Assembly: GCA_039193455.1 (NCBI GenBank)
Contig: JBCCWO010000007.1
Location: 1 to 64,000 of the forward strand
DNA length: 64,000 nucleotides
Reading direction: 5' to 3'
From: JBCBGF01 sp039193455
GTDB taxonomy: Bacteria; Pseudomonadota; Alphaproteobacteria; Rhodobacterales; Rhodobacteraceae
Of this stretch, positions 1 to 8,528 are shown piece by piece. The position numbers were made by a program, and so were the translations under genes. Each line of letters opens with the position of its first letter. The first letter of the stretch is position 1. The notes under the pieces are model-generated. The model had not been told where the DNA came from. It saw nothing but the letters and a program-made list of their open reading frames with translations, and did no database searches.

Positions 1-132
1 GCCGAAGCCGAAGCCGAAGCCGAAGCCGAAGCCGAAGCCGAAGCCGAAGCCGAAGCCGAAGCCGAAGCCGAAGCCGAAGCCGAAGCCGAAGCCGAAGCCG
101 AAGCCGAAGCCGAAGCCGAAGCCGAAGCCGAA
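1..132 (+). repeat. Hexanucleotide tandem repeat (gccgaa), 22 perfect copies
   Basis: The unit gccgaa is repeated 22 times without a mismatch from the first base, then continues as degenerate gcggaa, gcggat and gcggag units to about 162. A second short tandem run, cctgag x4.5, lies at 199-225. Both are in frame in the Mic60-like gene and encode Ala-Glu and Pro-Glu. The array may begin upstream of the window. The unit is a multiple of three, so copy-number change would lengthen or shorten the protein without a frameshift. Confidence 0.95.
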
Positions 133-1248
133 GCGGAAGCGGATGCGGATGCGGATGCGGAGGTTATAGAAGAGGCGGCGGTAGCGGAAGAGACCTCGCC
201 TGAGCCTGAGCCTGAGCCTGAGCCTGCGGCAACCGCCGCCCCGGCGCAAGAGCCCGAACGATCCGGGATCGCGGCGGCGATCCCGCTCGTCCTTGGCGGT
301 GCGATTGCCGCCGCGCTCGGCTTTTTTGCCGCGCTATACGGGCCGCTCTTTAATCAGGACGACGGCTCGATGAGCCCGATCGAATTGACCGAGGCGGTGC
401 AGGATCAATCCGCGCGGTCCGAGGATCTTGCCGCGCAGATCGAGGACGTGGCCGCCCGGGATATCGGAGCGATTGTTGCCGAACAGCTGGCGCCGCTCAG
501 CGATCAGATCACCGGGCTGACCACACGAGTCGATACCCTTGCAGGTCAGTTGGCAGATCTGGAGGCGCGGGTTGAAACTATCGCCATGCGCCCGGTCGCC
601 ACGGGGATGGAGCCCGAACAGTTCGACGACGCGCTCAACGAGTTCCAGCAACAGTTGTCCGCCGCGATCGACGAGGCGCAGGCCGAGATCACCGAAGCGC
701 GCAGAACCGCAACCGAAATCTCGGAGAATGCGTTTGAAGCGGAACGCGCGGCTGCTCTGCGCGGCGCGTGGAGCCAGGTTGAGACGGCGATCCGCAGCGG
801 TGCGCCCTATGCCGAGGCGCTGGGCGAGGTCGATGCCGGGCTGAACGGCGGTGTGCCCGATGTCCTGACGGCAAACGCCGCCGATGGCGTGCCGTCGCTG
901 GCTACCTTGCAAGAGGCGTTTCCGCCCGCGGCGCGCGGGGCGCTTGATGCCTCAATTCGGGCGTCGACAGATGACGGTGATACCGCGGTTGACCGTCTGG
1001 GCGCGTTTTTGCGCGTGCAAACCGGCATCCGTTCGCTGGAGCCGCGCGAGGGCGATGACCCCGACGCGGTGCTGTCGCGCGCCGAAGCGGCTGTGCGCAC
1101 CGGCGATCTGCGGGCCGCGCTGAACGAATTGACTGCCTTGCCCGAACCGGGCCAGGCGGCGCTGGCCGACTGGACGGCCGCCGCACAGACCCGCGCGGAT
1201 GCGCTGGACGCCATGGCCACTGTGGCCGAGACGCTGACGACGAATTGA
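1..1248 (+). CDS. Mic60/mitofilin-like inner-membrane protein (5' partial)
   Basis: The frame is open from the first base of the window, so the gene starts upstream. The visible part is 415 codons. It begins with 22 Ala-Glu dipeptides, then more acidic Ala/Asp/Glu and Pro-Glu repeats. A single hydrophobic segment follows at visible residues about 90-117, then a long Glu/Ala-rich, probably coiled-coil region and a helical C-terminal domain. This layout (acidic Pro/Glu N-terminus, one membrane helix, coiled coil, C-terminal domain) and the position directly before hemY match alphaproteobacterial Mic60/COG4223 proteins, which shape intracytoplasmic membranes and contact the outer membrane. It is probably cotranscribed with hemY, which starts 10 bases downstream. 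Confidence 0.75.
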   Translation, partial: AEAEAEAEAEAEAEAEAEAEAEAEAEAEAEAEAEAEAEAEAEAEAEADADADAEVIEEAAVAEETSPEPEPEPEPAATAAPAQEPERSGIAAAIPLVLGGAIAAALGFFAALYGPLFNQDDGSMSPIELTEAVQDQSARSEDLAAQIEDVAARDIGAIVAEQLAPLSDQITGLTTRVDTLAGQLADLEARVETIAMRPVATGMEPEQFDDALNEFQQQLSAAIDEAQAEITEARRTATEISENAFEAERAAALRGAWSQVETAIRSGAPYAEALGEVDAGLNGGVPDVLTANAADGVPSLATLQEAFPPAARGALDASIRASTDDGDTAVDRLGAFLRVQTGIRSLEPREGDDPDAVLSRAEAAVRTGDLRAALNELTALPEPGQAALADWTAAAQTRADALDAMATVAETLTTN

Positions 1249-1258
1249 GGGCTGCGCC

Positions 1259-2824
1259 ATGCTTTGGTCACTTGTAAAAATCATCCTGTTTATTTGCATT
1301 ATCGCGGGCCTCACGCTGGGCGCGGGGCATCTGATGGACACCGGCGGCGGCGTGCGCGTGGCCATCGGCACCATCGAGTTCAACCTTGGCCCCTTGCAGG
1401 CGGTGATCGCCGCTTTGGTGATCCTGGCCGCGTTCTGGATCGCGCTGAAGATTGCGGGTCTGGGCGTTGCGGTGCTGCGCTTTCTCAACGGTGACGAGAC
1501 CGCGATTTCACGCTGGTTCGACCGCAACCGCGAGCGTCGCGGGTTCGAGGCGCTGGCAGATGGTCTGATGGCGCTCGCCTCGGGCGAAGGACGCACGGCG
1601 ATGTCGAAGGCGGCGCGTGCCGAGCGGTATCTGAAGCGGCCCGAGCTGACCAATCTGATCACCGCACAGGCCGCCGAGATGGCCGGCGACACGAAGAAGG
1701 CGCAAGAGGTTTACAAGACGCTCTTGCAAGACGACCGGACCAAGTTCGTCGGCGTGCGCGGGATCATGAAGCAAAAGCTGGTGGAGGGCGACACCGATAC
1801 CGCCGCCAAGCTGGCCGAAAAGGCCTTTGCCTTGAAGCCGCGTCATGAGGAAACCCAGGATGTTCTGCTGCGCCTGCAGGCCGACAAGGGCGATTGGAAA
1901 GGTGCGCGCAAGACGCTGAACGCGAAACTGAAATACGGGGCACTGCCGCGCAATGTTCACCGGCGGCGCGATGCCGTTCTGGCGCTGGGCGCAGCGGGCG
2001 AGATTGTCGCCGAAGACGCCACCATTGAGGCCCGCGAAGCCGCGATCGAGGCAAACCGCCTGTCGCCCGACCTGGTGCCCGCGGCGGCGATGGCGGCGCG
2101 CAGCTATATCGATCAAGCCAAGCCGCGTTACGCGGCGCGGGTGATCAAGAAGGCCTGGACGTCGGCGCCCCATCCCGATCTGGCGGCGGCCTTTGCCGCG
2201 ATTGAACCCGACGAAACCCCAGAGGCGCGGATCAAACGGTTTGCGGTGCTGACGAAACTGCACCCCAACCATGCCGAGACCAAGATGCTGAAGGCCGAGC
2301 TGTTCATCGCAGCCGAAAAATACAGCGAGGCCCGCACCGCGATGGGCACGCTAGCCGATGATGATCCGACCGCCCGATCGCTCACTATCATGGCCGCGAT
2401 TGAACGCGGGGAAGGTGCGACCGACAGCGTGGTGAAGGGCTATCTCGCGGGCGCCGTCAACGCCTCGCGCGGGCCGCAATGGGTCTGCGACAGCTGCCAG
2501 AACGTGTCGGGCCTGTGGGCACCTGTCTGCGCGAATTGCGGGGCGTTTGATTCCCTGTCATGGCGGGTACCGACGGTCACACCGGCCGGGTCGGGGCAAA
2601 GCGCGGCGATGCTGCCGCTGATTGTCGGTGCCCCGGAAGAGCCCGAGGACGTGGCGCCCGAGCCCGTCGAAGAGGTCGGCGAAGAAAGCGTGGTCGAGGT
2701 TGCCGAAGCCGAAGTGCTGGAGGCCACGGATGAAACGCCGCCGCGTGTGAACGGCGTTGACCCCTCGATCGAGGTGCCGCCACAGAACGGATCGGATTCC
2801 GCAGTAGAAGAGGCGCGGAAATAG
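1259..2824 (+). CDS. hemY: HemY-family TPR membrane protein
   Basis: A 521-residue protein with two N-terminal membrane helices (about residues 4-22 and 41-65), then helical TPR-like repeats, and a C-terminal zinc ribbon with C410, C413, C424 and C427. This is the alphaproteobacterial HemY architecture (HemY_N plus TPR). HemY proteins are found with haem biosynthesis genes; their exact function is not settled and they are not the protoporphyrinogen oxidase of the same name. The gene follows the Mic60-like gene with a 10-base gap, so the two are likely one transcript. The acidic tail after the zinc ribbon is low complexity. Confidence 0.85.
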   Translation: MLWSLVKIILFICIIAGLTLGAGHLMDTGGGVRVAIGTIEFNLGPLQAVIAALVILAAFWIALKIAGLGVAVLRFLNGDETAISRWFDRNRERRGFEALADGLMALASGEGRTAMSKAARAERYLKRPELTNLITAQAAEMAGDTKKAQEVYKTLLQDDRTKFVGVRGIMKQKLVEGDTDTAAKLAEKAFALKPRHEETQDVLLRLQADKGDWKGARKTLNAKLKYGALPRNVHRRRDAVLALGAAGEIVAEDATIEAREAAIEANRLSPDLVPAAAMAARSYIDQAKPRYAARVIKKAWTSAPHPDLAAAFAAIEPDETPEARIKRFAVLTKLHPNHAETKMLKAELFIAAEKYSEARTAMGTLADDDPTARSLTIMAAIERGEGATDSVVKGYLAGAVNASRGPQWVCDSCQNVSGLWAPVCANCGAFDSLSWRVPTVTPAGSGQSAAMLPLIVGAPEEPEDVAPEPVEEVGEESVVEVAEAEVLEATDETPPRVNGVDPSIEVPPQNGSDSAVEEARK

Positions 2825-2834
2825 CGCCGGTCGC

Positions 2835-5705
2835 CTAGCCCCCGGGCGTAAGCCGCGGGCGCAGGAACGCCATCGGGTGTTTGCGCAGGGTCAGCCGCAT
2901 GGCCACGTAATCCTCCACCACTTCCTCGCCTTCGGTCATCGCCGGCAGGTGGGCGGCGGGTTCCACGATACCCTCACCATCCAGGTCACCTCCAAACAGT
3001 GGCAGCGGCTTCGCCGCCCCGATGGCGCGCGCGTCCCACAGGGCCTGCCGCCGTGTCATTCCGAGGGTGGCAAAGACATCGGCCTCGGCCAGGCGCCGCA
3101 GGCTGCGCGAGTCGATCCCGGCGCGGCGCCAGACGTCTTCGACACTTTGATAGCCATTGCCACGCGCGGCGGCGATCCAGGCGGCCTCTTCCTCGCGCAT
3201 GGCCTTGATCTGGCGAAAGCCCAGGCGCAGGGCGAGGCCACCGGTGCCGTCAGGCTCCATCACATTGTCCCAATAGCTCGCGTTGATGCAGATCGGGCGC
3301 ACGGTGACCCCGTGTTCGCGGGCGTCGCGCACGATCTGGGCGGGGGCGTAAAAGCCCATGGGTTGGGCATTGAGCAATGCGCAGGCGAAGATGCCGGGGT
3401 GGTGGCGCTTGAGCCAGCTTGAGGCATAGACGAGCAGGGCAAAGCTTGCCGCGTGGCTTTCGGGGAAACCGTAGGAGCCGAAGCCCTCGATCTGGCTGAA
3501 ACAGCGTTCGGCAAAATCAGTGTCGTATCCCTTGGCCAGCATCCCCTTGAGGAAGCGCCCGCGGAATTCGCTGACATTGCCGTGTTTCTTGAACGTGGCG
3601 AGCGACCGGCGCAGGCGATCGGCCTCTTCCGGGGTGAAGCCCGCGCCGACGATGGCGATCTGCATCGCCTGTTCCTGGAACAAAGGCACGCCCAGGGTTT
3701 TGCCCAGGACGGTGCCCAGCTCATCCGAGGGAAAGCTCACCTCTTCCTCGCCGTTGCGGCGGCGGATGAAGGGGTGGACCATATCGCCCTGGATCGGGCC
3801 GGGGCGGATGATGGCGACCTGGATGACGAGGTCATAGAAGGTGCGCGGACGCATCCGGGGGAGAAAGTTCATCTGCGCCCGGCTTTCGACCTGAAAGACG
3901 CCCAGACTGTCCGCCTTGCAGAGCATGTCGTAGACGTCCGGATCCTCGGGCGGGAGCGTGGCCAGCGTATAGTCGATCTGATGGTGCCGCCCGATCAGCT
4001 CGAACGCCTTGCGGATACAGCTGAGCATGCCCAGCGCCAGGATATCGACCTTCAGGATACCCAGGCTGTCGATATCGTCCTTGTCCCAGGGGATGACGGT
4101 GCGGTCCTCCATGGTGGCGTTTTCCACCGGCACCAATTCGTCCAACCGCCCCTCGGTCATGATGAACCCGCCCACGTGCTGGCTGAGATGCCGGGGGAAA
4201 CCCTGGACTTCGTAGATCAGCTCCATCGTCTGGGCGAGGCGGCGGTCGGTGGGATCCAGCCCGATCTCGCGCAGGCGGTGGTCTTCGAGGCCATTGGTCG
4301 AGAAAAACCCCCAGAGTTGGGACGAAATCGCTGAAATAGTGTCTTCTGAGAGCCCCATCGCCTTGCCCACCTCGCGGATCGCGCGCTTGCCGCGATAGTG
4401 GATGACGGTGGCGCAAAGGCCCGCGCGGTGGCGGCCATAGCGTTCGTAGATGTGCTGGATCACCTCTTCGCGGCGTTCGTGTTCGAAATCGACATCGATA
4501 TCGGGGGGTTCATCGCGCGCCTCTGACACGAAGCGTTCGAAGACCATGGTGCCGATTTCGGGCGAGACAGAGGTGACGCCCAGGCAGTAGCACACCACCG
4601 AGTTCGCGGCCGAGCCGCGCCCCTGGCAGAGGATGTTGCGCGATCGGGCGAAGGCCACCACATCGTGAACGGTGAGGAAATAGGGTTCGTATTTGAGCTT
4701 GGCGATCAGGGTAAGCTCATGTTCGAGCAGGGTTTTTACTCGATCCGGCGCGCCCGAAGGGTAGCGCCATTTGAGACCCGCATGGGACAGACGGCGCAAG
4801 CGGTCGGTCGGGCTTTCGCCATCGGCGATTTCCGAAGGGTATTCGTAGCGCAGCTCATCAAGGGAGAAGGTGAGTTTGTCGGCGATCTGGCCCGCCCGGG
4901 TGACGGCGTCGGCGTGCGGGCCAAGGATGCGGCGCAGCTCCGCTTCCGACCGCAGGCGTTGTTCGGCATTGGCCAGTGCTGCGCGGCCCAGCTCATCCAC
5001 GCGCAACCCTTCGCGCACGGCGGTCAGCACATCGGTCAGCTTGCGGCGGCGACCGTGGTGCATGATCGGCGCCGCACTCGCAACAGTGTCTATTCCGAGG
5101 GTTTCGGCCAGTTTTGCAAGCTTGTCGAAGCGGGCGCTGTCTTCGCCATCGTAGCGGGGGCTCAGCATCAGGTGACACTGCGGGCCGAACCGCCTGATCA
5201 GGCGGCGCGCCTCATCCGACCAGCGGCCATGGGTCAGCCGGGTGGGGATCAGCAGAATCTCCTGCCCCTCGGCCCAGTTTAGCAGGTCTTCCATCCGAAG
5301 CTGGCAGTCCCCCTTTTCCGCCCGCAGGCGCCCGGTTGAGATCAGCCGGCACAGCCGTCCCCAGGCCGTGCGGTCGCGGGGTAGGACAACGGCGGTGAAC
5401 CCGTTCTCCAACACGATCCGCGCGCCGGGGATCAGGCGGGGGGCGTTGTAGATATCGGCCGAGGGCGGTGTGGGCAGGTGATCCGGGGCCGGGGGGCCAA
5501 TCAGTGGCGCCTCCTGCCGCAGCCGCACCGCCCGCGCAATCTCCCGCGCCTCGGTATGCGCCCGCACGATCCCCGCGACGGTATTCTCATCGGCAATCGC
5601 GATGGCGCGGAGCCCCAGATAGGCCGCGCGCCGCATATATTCCTCGGGGTGCGAGCCCCCGGTGAGGAAGGTGAAGTTCGAGGTTATGTTCAACTCGGCG
5701 GTCAT
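2835..5705 (-). CDS. dnaE2: Error-prone DNA polymerase DnaE2 (ImuC), C-terminally truncated
   Basis: An error-prone C-family polymerase. The PHP domain starts at residue 1, the catalytic Asp motif DIDVDF is near residue 400, and the helix-hairpin-helix region follows. The protein stops at RLTPGG*, just after the HPMAFLRP motif where family members normally continue into a C-terminal OB domain. At about 956 residues it is some 100 or more short of usual DnaE2. The stop lies 10 bases from the end of convergent hemY, so there is no room for the missing part. I chose ATG 5705 because PHP homology begins there and because the upstream ATG at 5738 would put a LexA-like site inside the gene. The usual partners imuA and imuB are absent. 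It may be an impaired polymerase or a recently truncated gene. Confidence 0.88.
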   Translation of the reverse strand: MTAELNITSNFTFLTGGSHPEEYMRRAAYLGLRAIAIADENTVAGIVRAHTEAREIARAVRLRQEAPLIGPPAPDHLPTPPSADIYNAPRLIPGARIVLENGFTAVVLPRDRTAWGRLCRLISTGRLRAEKGDCQLRMEDLLNWAEGQEILLIPTRLTHGRWSDEARRLIRRFGPQCHLMLSPRYDGEDSARFDKLAKLAETLGIDTVASAAPIMHHGRRRKLTDVLTAVREGLRVDELGRAALANAEQRLRSEAELRRILGPHADAVTRAGQIADKLTFSLDELRYEYPSEIADGESPTDRLRRLSHAGLKWRYPSGAPDRVKTLLEHELTLIAKLKYEPYFLTVHDVVAFARSRNILCQGRGSAANSVVCYCLGVTSVSPEIGTMVFERFVSEARDEPPDIDVDFEHERREEVIQHIYERYGRHRAGLCATVIHYRGKRAIREVGKAMGLSEDTISAISSQLWGFFSTNGLEDHRLREIGLDPTDRRLAQTMELIYEVQGFPRHLSQHVGGFIMTEGRLDELVPVENATMEDRTVIPWDKDDIDSLGILKVDILALGMLSCIRKAFELIGRHHQIDYTLATLPPEDPDVYDMLCKADSLGVFQVESRAQMNFLPRMRPRTFYDLVIQVAIIRPGPIQGDMVHPFIRRRNGEEEVSFPSDELGTVLGKTLGVPLFQEQAMQIAIVGAGFTPEEADRLRRSLATFKKHGNVSEFRGRFLKGMLAKGYDTDFAERCFSQIEGFGSYGFPESHAASFALLVYASSWLKRHHPGIFACALLNAQPMGFYAPAQIVRDAREHGVTVRPICINASYWDNVMEPDGTGGLALRLGFRQIKAMREEEAAWIAAARGNGYQSVEDVWRRAGIDSRSLRRLAEADVFATLGMTRRQALWDARAIGAAKPLPLFGGDLDGEGIVEPAAHLPAMTEGEEVVEDYVAMRLTLRKHPMAFLRPRLTPGG

Positions 5706-5719
5706 GGAACGGTGAGTAT

Positions 5720-5734
5720 ATTCACCTTTTGTTC
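5720..5734. promoter_or_regulatory. Candidate LexA (SOS) operator of dnaE2
   Basis: The plus strand reads attc-N7-gttc, one mismatch from the alphaproteobacterial LexA consensus GTTC-N7-GTTC. It ends 15 bases upstream of the preferred dnaE2 start at 5705. DnaE2 genes are typically SOS-controlled, which fits. The position also argues against the longer start at 5738. Confidence 0.6.
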
Positions 5735-5760
5735 TCATGTGGAGTCCGAAGACACGGGCC

Positions 5761-6615
5761 CTATTCAGCCTTTCGCAGCTTCATCATCAGATAGCGGTTG
5801 TATTTGTTGAACGCCTCGGACGTGCGCGTCTGTTCCATCAGCCGTTGATACAGCCGGTCACGCCGACGCTGGCTCAGCGACAGGCGGTAGATGCGGTTCA
5901 CCAGCCAGCGCACCATCGGACGTTTGCCGTGCAGTTCTGTATCGATGCGGGTGATGCTGCAGCCGAAAGCGTTGTATAGACCCTGTTCCAGGTCAATCGA
6001 GGGGGCCACCGCCTCGGTAATGTCTTCTTCGCTGATCACCTGGAAACCGCTATCGGCAAGCGTTTCGCGAAAGGCAGTCAGCCGGTGCCCGCCGCCGGGC
6101 TGGTGCAGATAGCCGCGCTGGAACGCGTCTGAGCGAAAGCAGTCGGCCAGAAGGACATGTCCCCCGGGCCGCAGGAACGCCAGCGACTTGGGCAGGCTCA
6201 CCTCGACAGGAATGTACTGAAAGCTCTCGGAAAACAGGATGACGTCATAGGTCGCCTCTGCCGCTTCGAACGCCTCGTAGGTGGTCTGGAAAACCTCGGC
6301 TCCCTTGGCATTCTCGCGGCATCGCGCGGCCAGGGCGGGCGACGGCACCACGATATCCACCGCATGGCCCAGCGCGCACAGTTTGCCCGCCGTCTCGCCC
6401 GCGCCGCCGCCCACGTCGAGGATCCGCAACTGCCCCTCGGGCAACAGCGCGAACAGCTTGGCGGTGTAGGCGTCCTGCGCCGCGCGCAGGTTCCCGGCGC
6501 TCACATCAAGCCCCGTCCACAGCCCGTAATGCAGGTTCTCGGCCCCGGTCAGCCAGCGAACGAACTCCATCCCGACATCAAGGCCGACGGCTCTGGTATC
6601 AAGCTTGCGTGTCAT
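5761..6615 (-). CDS. Class I SAM-dependent methyltransferase
   Basis: A 284-residue protein with a Rossmann-type SAM-binding motif (LDVGGGAGE) near residues 62-70, followed by the usual order of acidic and hydrophobic strands. The C-terminal 80 residues are Arg-rich and helical. The substrate cannot be told from the sequence. The ATG at 6615 (MTRKLDTRAVG) is preferred because the longer frame, starting at 6756, would overlap rppH by about 100 bases and its extension looks non-coding. It lies 38 bases after rppH on the same strand and may be cotranscribed with it. Confidence 0.75.
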   Translation of the reverse strand: MTRKLDTRAVGLDVGMEFVRWLTGAENLHYGLWTGLDVSAGNLRAAQDAYTAKLFALLPEGQLRILDVGGGAGETAGKLCALGHAVDIVVPSPALAARCRENAKGAEVFQTTYEAFEAAEATYDVILFSESFQYIPVEVSLPKSLAFLRPGGHVLLADCFRSDAFQRGYLHQPGGGHRLTAFRETLADSGFQVISEEDITEAVAPSIDLEQGLYNAFGCSITRIDTELHGKRPMVRWLVNRIYRLSLSQRRRDRLYQRLMEQTRTSEAFNKYNRYLMMKLRKAE

Positions 6616-6653
6616 GGCGCAGGTGTATCGTCGACCCAAAGGCGGCGAAAGAA

Positions 6654-7142
6654 CTAACCGGTCGAAAGATGCGTCCCAAAATGTCCGATGACCTGGCTGT
6701 AAACCTCGCGCTTGAACGGCACGATATGATCCAGCAGGGCAGAGGGACCCAGCCATTTCCAGGCCGAAAATTCCGGATGGGCTGTGGCGATGTCGATCGC
6801 AGCCTCTGGCCCGGTCAGGCGCATCAGAAACCAGCGTTGTTCCTGGCCGCGATACTTGCCCTTCCAGACCTGTCCGATCAGCTCGTCGGGCAGGTCATAG
6901 GCGATCCAGCCCGGCGTTTCGGCAAGGATGTCGACATGGTCGGCGGCAACGCCGGTTTCTTCCCACAGCTCACGCTGGGCCGCATCCGCCGGGCTTTCGC
7001 CTGGGTCGATCCCGCCCTGTGGCATTTGCCAGGCCCCCGGCGTGTCGATCCGTTCGCCCGCAAACACCTGCCCCGCCGGGTTCAGCAGCATCACGCCAAC
7101 ACAGCGGCGATAGGGCAGCGCGGCTTTCTCTTCGGGCGACAT
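6654..7142 (-). CDS. rppH: RNA pyrophosphohydrolase (Nudix)
   Basis: A 162-residue Nudix hydrolase with a perfect Nudix box, G43-x5-E49-x7-R57-E58-L-W-E61-E62-T-G64. RppH removes pyrophosphate from the 5' end of mRNAs and so starts decay. The PYRRCVGVML N-terminus and the length are typical of alphaproteobacterial RppH. The start at 7142 (MSPEEKAALPYRR) agrees with the family; the frame runs open to 7340 but that part overlaps ctpA. The gene follows ctpA with a 43-base gap. Confidence 0.92.
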   Translation of the reverse strand: MSPEEKAALPYRRCVGVMLLNPAGQVFAGERIDTPGAWQMPQGGIDPGESPADAAQRELWEETGVAADHVDILAETPGWIAYDLPDELIGQVWKGKYRGQEQRWFLMRLTGPEAAIDIATAHPEFSAWKWLGPSALLDHIVPFKREVYSQVIGHFGTHLSTG

Positions 7143-7185
7143 CGCGGATCCCCGGGGCGCGCGGACGCGCCCCGTTTCAGTTCCC

Positions 7186-8520
7186 TTAGTCTGCGGCACC
7201 GGGGCCGAGCGCCGACAGCCCCTTGAGGATGTCGATGGCATAGGCCAGTTGATAATCCTCGCTCCGCAGTTCGGCGGCGGCTTCGGCCTTGGCGCGGTCG
7301 GCCTCGATTTGGCGACGCTCATCCTCGGAAAGGCTGTCATTGTTCAGGCTGCCGCGCAGATCCGCCTCGGATCGGCCGGGCCGACCGTCTTCATCCTCGG
7401 TCTCTGGCAGGCGCGGCGGTTGTTCCACAACGATGTCGGGCGAAATGCCCAGCGCCTGGATCGAGCGGCCCGACGGCGTGTAATACCGCGCCGTTGTCAG
7501 CCGCATCGCCCCGTCCTGGCGCAGGGGCATCACGGTTTGCACCGAGCCTTTGCCGAAGCTCTTTGTGCCGATCACAATGGCCCGGCGATGATCCTGCAAC
7601 GCGCCAGCCACGATTTCCGATGCCGATGCCGAGCCGCCGTTGATCAGAACGACAATCGGCTTGCCGTCGATGATATCACCCTCATTGGCGTTGAACCGGT
7701 CGCCATCCGCCGGATCGCGCCCGCGGGTCGACACGATCTCACCCGCGTCGAGGAACGCGTCGGAAACGCGGATGGACTGGGTCAGCAGACCGCCGGGGTT
7801 GTTGCGCAGGTCGATAACAACCCCGTTGATATTGTCGATCCCGCCTGCGGCCTCAATCTCGCGGTCGAGCCCGTCTTTCATGTTGGTGTAGGTCTGGTCA
7901 TTGAATGTCGTGACCCGCAAGACAACTGTGTCGCCAACCGTCCGGGTGCGCACAGCCGTCAGCTTGATCGTGTCGCGGATGATCGAGACATCGAACGCCT
8001 CGTCGACGCCTTCGCGCACGATGGTGACGATGATCTCTGAGCCGACCGGGCCGCGCATCATCTCAACCGCGTCGTCCAGCGTCAGGCCCAGGACGCTTTC
8101 GCCATCGACATGGGTGATGAAATCGCCCGCTTCGACACCGGCGGCATCCGCGGGCGTGCCGTCCATCGGCGAGACGACTTTGACATAGCCCTCTTCCTGG
8201 GTGACCTCGATGCCCAGCCCGCCGAACTCACCACGCGTCTGAATGCGCATCGCGGCGGCATCGTTTGGCGACAGATAGCTGGAATGCGGGTCGAGCGATG
8301 TCAGCATGCCGTTGATGGCCGCCTCGATCAGATCCTCTTCATCCACGTCCTCGACATATTGGGCGCGAATACGCTCGAATATATCGCCGAAAAGATCGAG
8401 CTGTTCGTAGACGGACGCCTTGCGATCCGCCTCTTGTGCGATCAGCGGCCCGGCGATTTGCGTCGTAACCAGAACGCTGGCCAGCGCACCGCCCACTGCT
8501 GCGAGAACGTATTTTTTCAT
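7186..8520 (-). CDS. ctpA: Carboxy-terminal processing protease (S41 family)
   Basis: A 444-residue periplasmic serine protease. It has an N-terminal signal or anchor helix (MKKYVLAAVGGALASVLV), a PDZ domain after about residue 85, and an S41 catalytic domain with the Ser region GGSASASEIVAG near residue 298 and the Lys region GTKSFGKGS near residue 321. Such proteases process or degrade periplasmic proteins and act with cell-wall hydrolases. Two adjacent ATGs occur at 8523 and 8520; the AGGA ribosome-binding site is better spaced for the second. It directly follows an envC-like gene, a common alphaproteobacterial pairing. Confidence 0.93.
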   Translation of the reverse strand: MKKYVLAAVGGALASVLVTTQIAGPLIAQEADRKASVYEQLDLFGDIFERIRAQYVEDVDEEDLIEAAINGMLTSLDPHSSYLSPNDAAAMRIQTRGEFGGLGIEVTQEEGYVKVVSPMDGTPADAAGVEAGDFITHVDGESVLGLTLDDAVEMMRGPVGSEIIVTIVREGVDEAFDVSIIRDTIKLTAVRTRTVGDTVVLRVTTFNDQTYTNMKDGLDREIEAAGGIDNINGVVIDLRNNPGGLLTQSIRVSDAFLDAGEIVSTRGRDPADGDRFNANEGDIIDGKPIVVLINGGSASASEIVAGALQDHRRAIVIGTKSFGKGSVQTVMPLRQDGAMRLTTARYYTPSGRSIQALGISPDIVVEQPPRLPETEDEDGRPGRSEADLRGSLNNDSLSEDERRQIEADRAKAEAAAELRSEDYQLAYAIDILKGLSALGPGAAD

Positions 8521-8528
8521 CATCTGTC

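Noticed and set aside
1..132. CRISPR-like array
   Set aside because: The unit is 6 bases, without spacers, and in frame in a coding gene; it is a simple tandem repeat.
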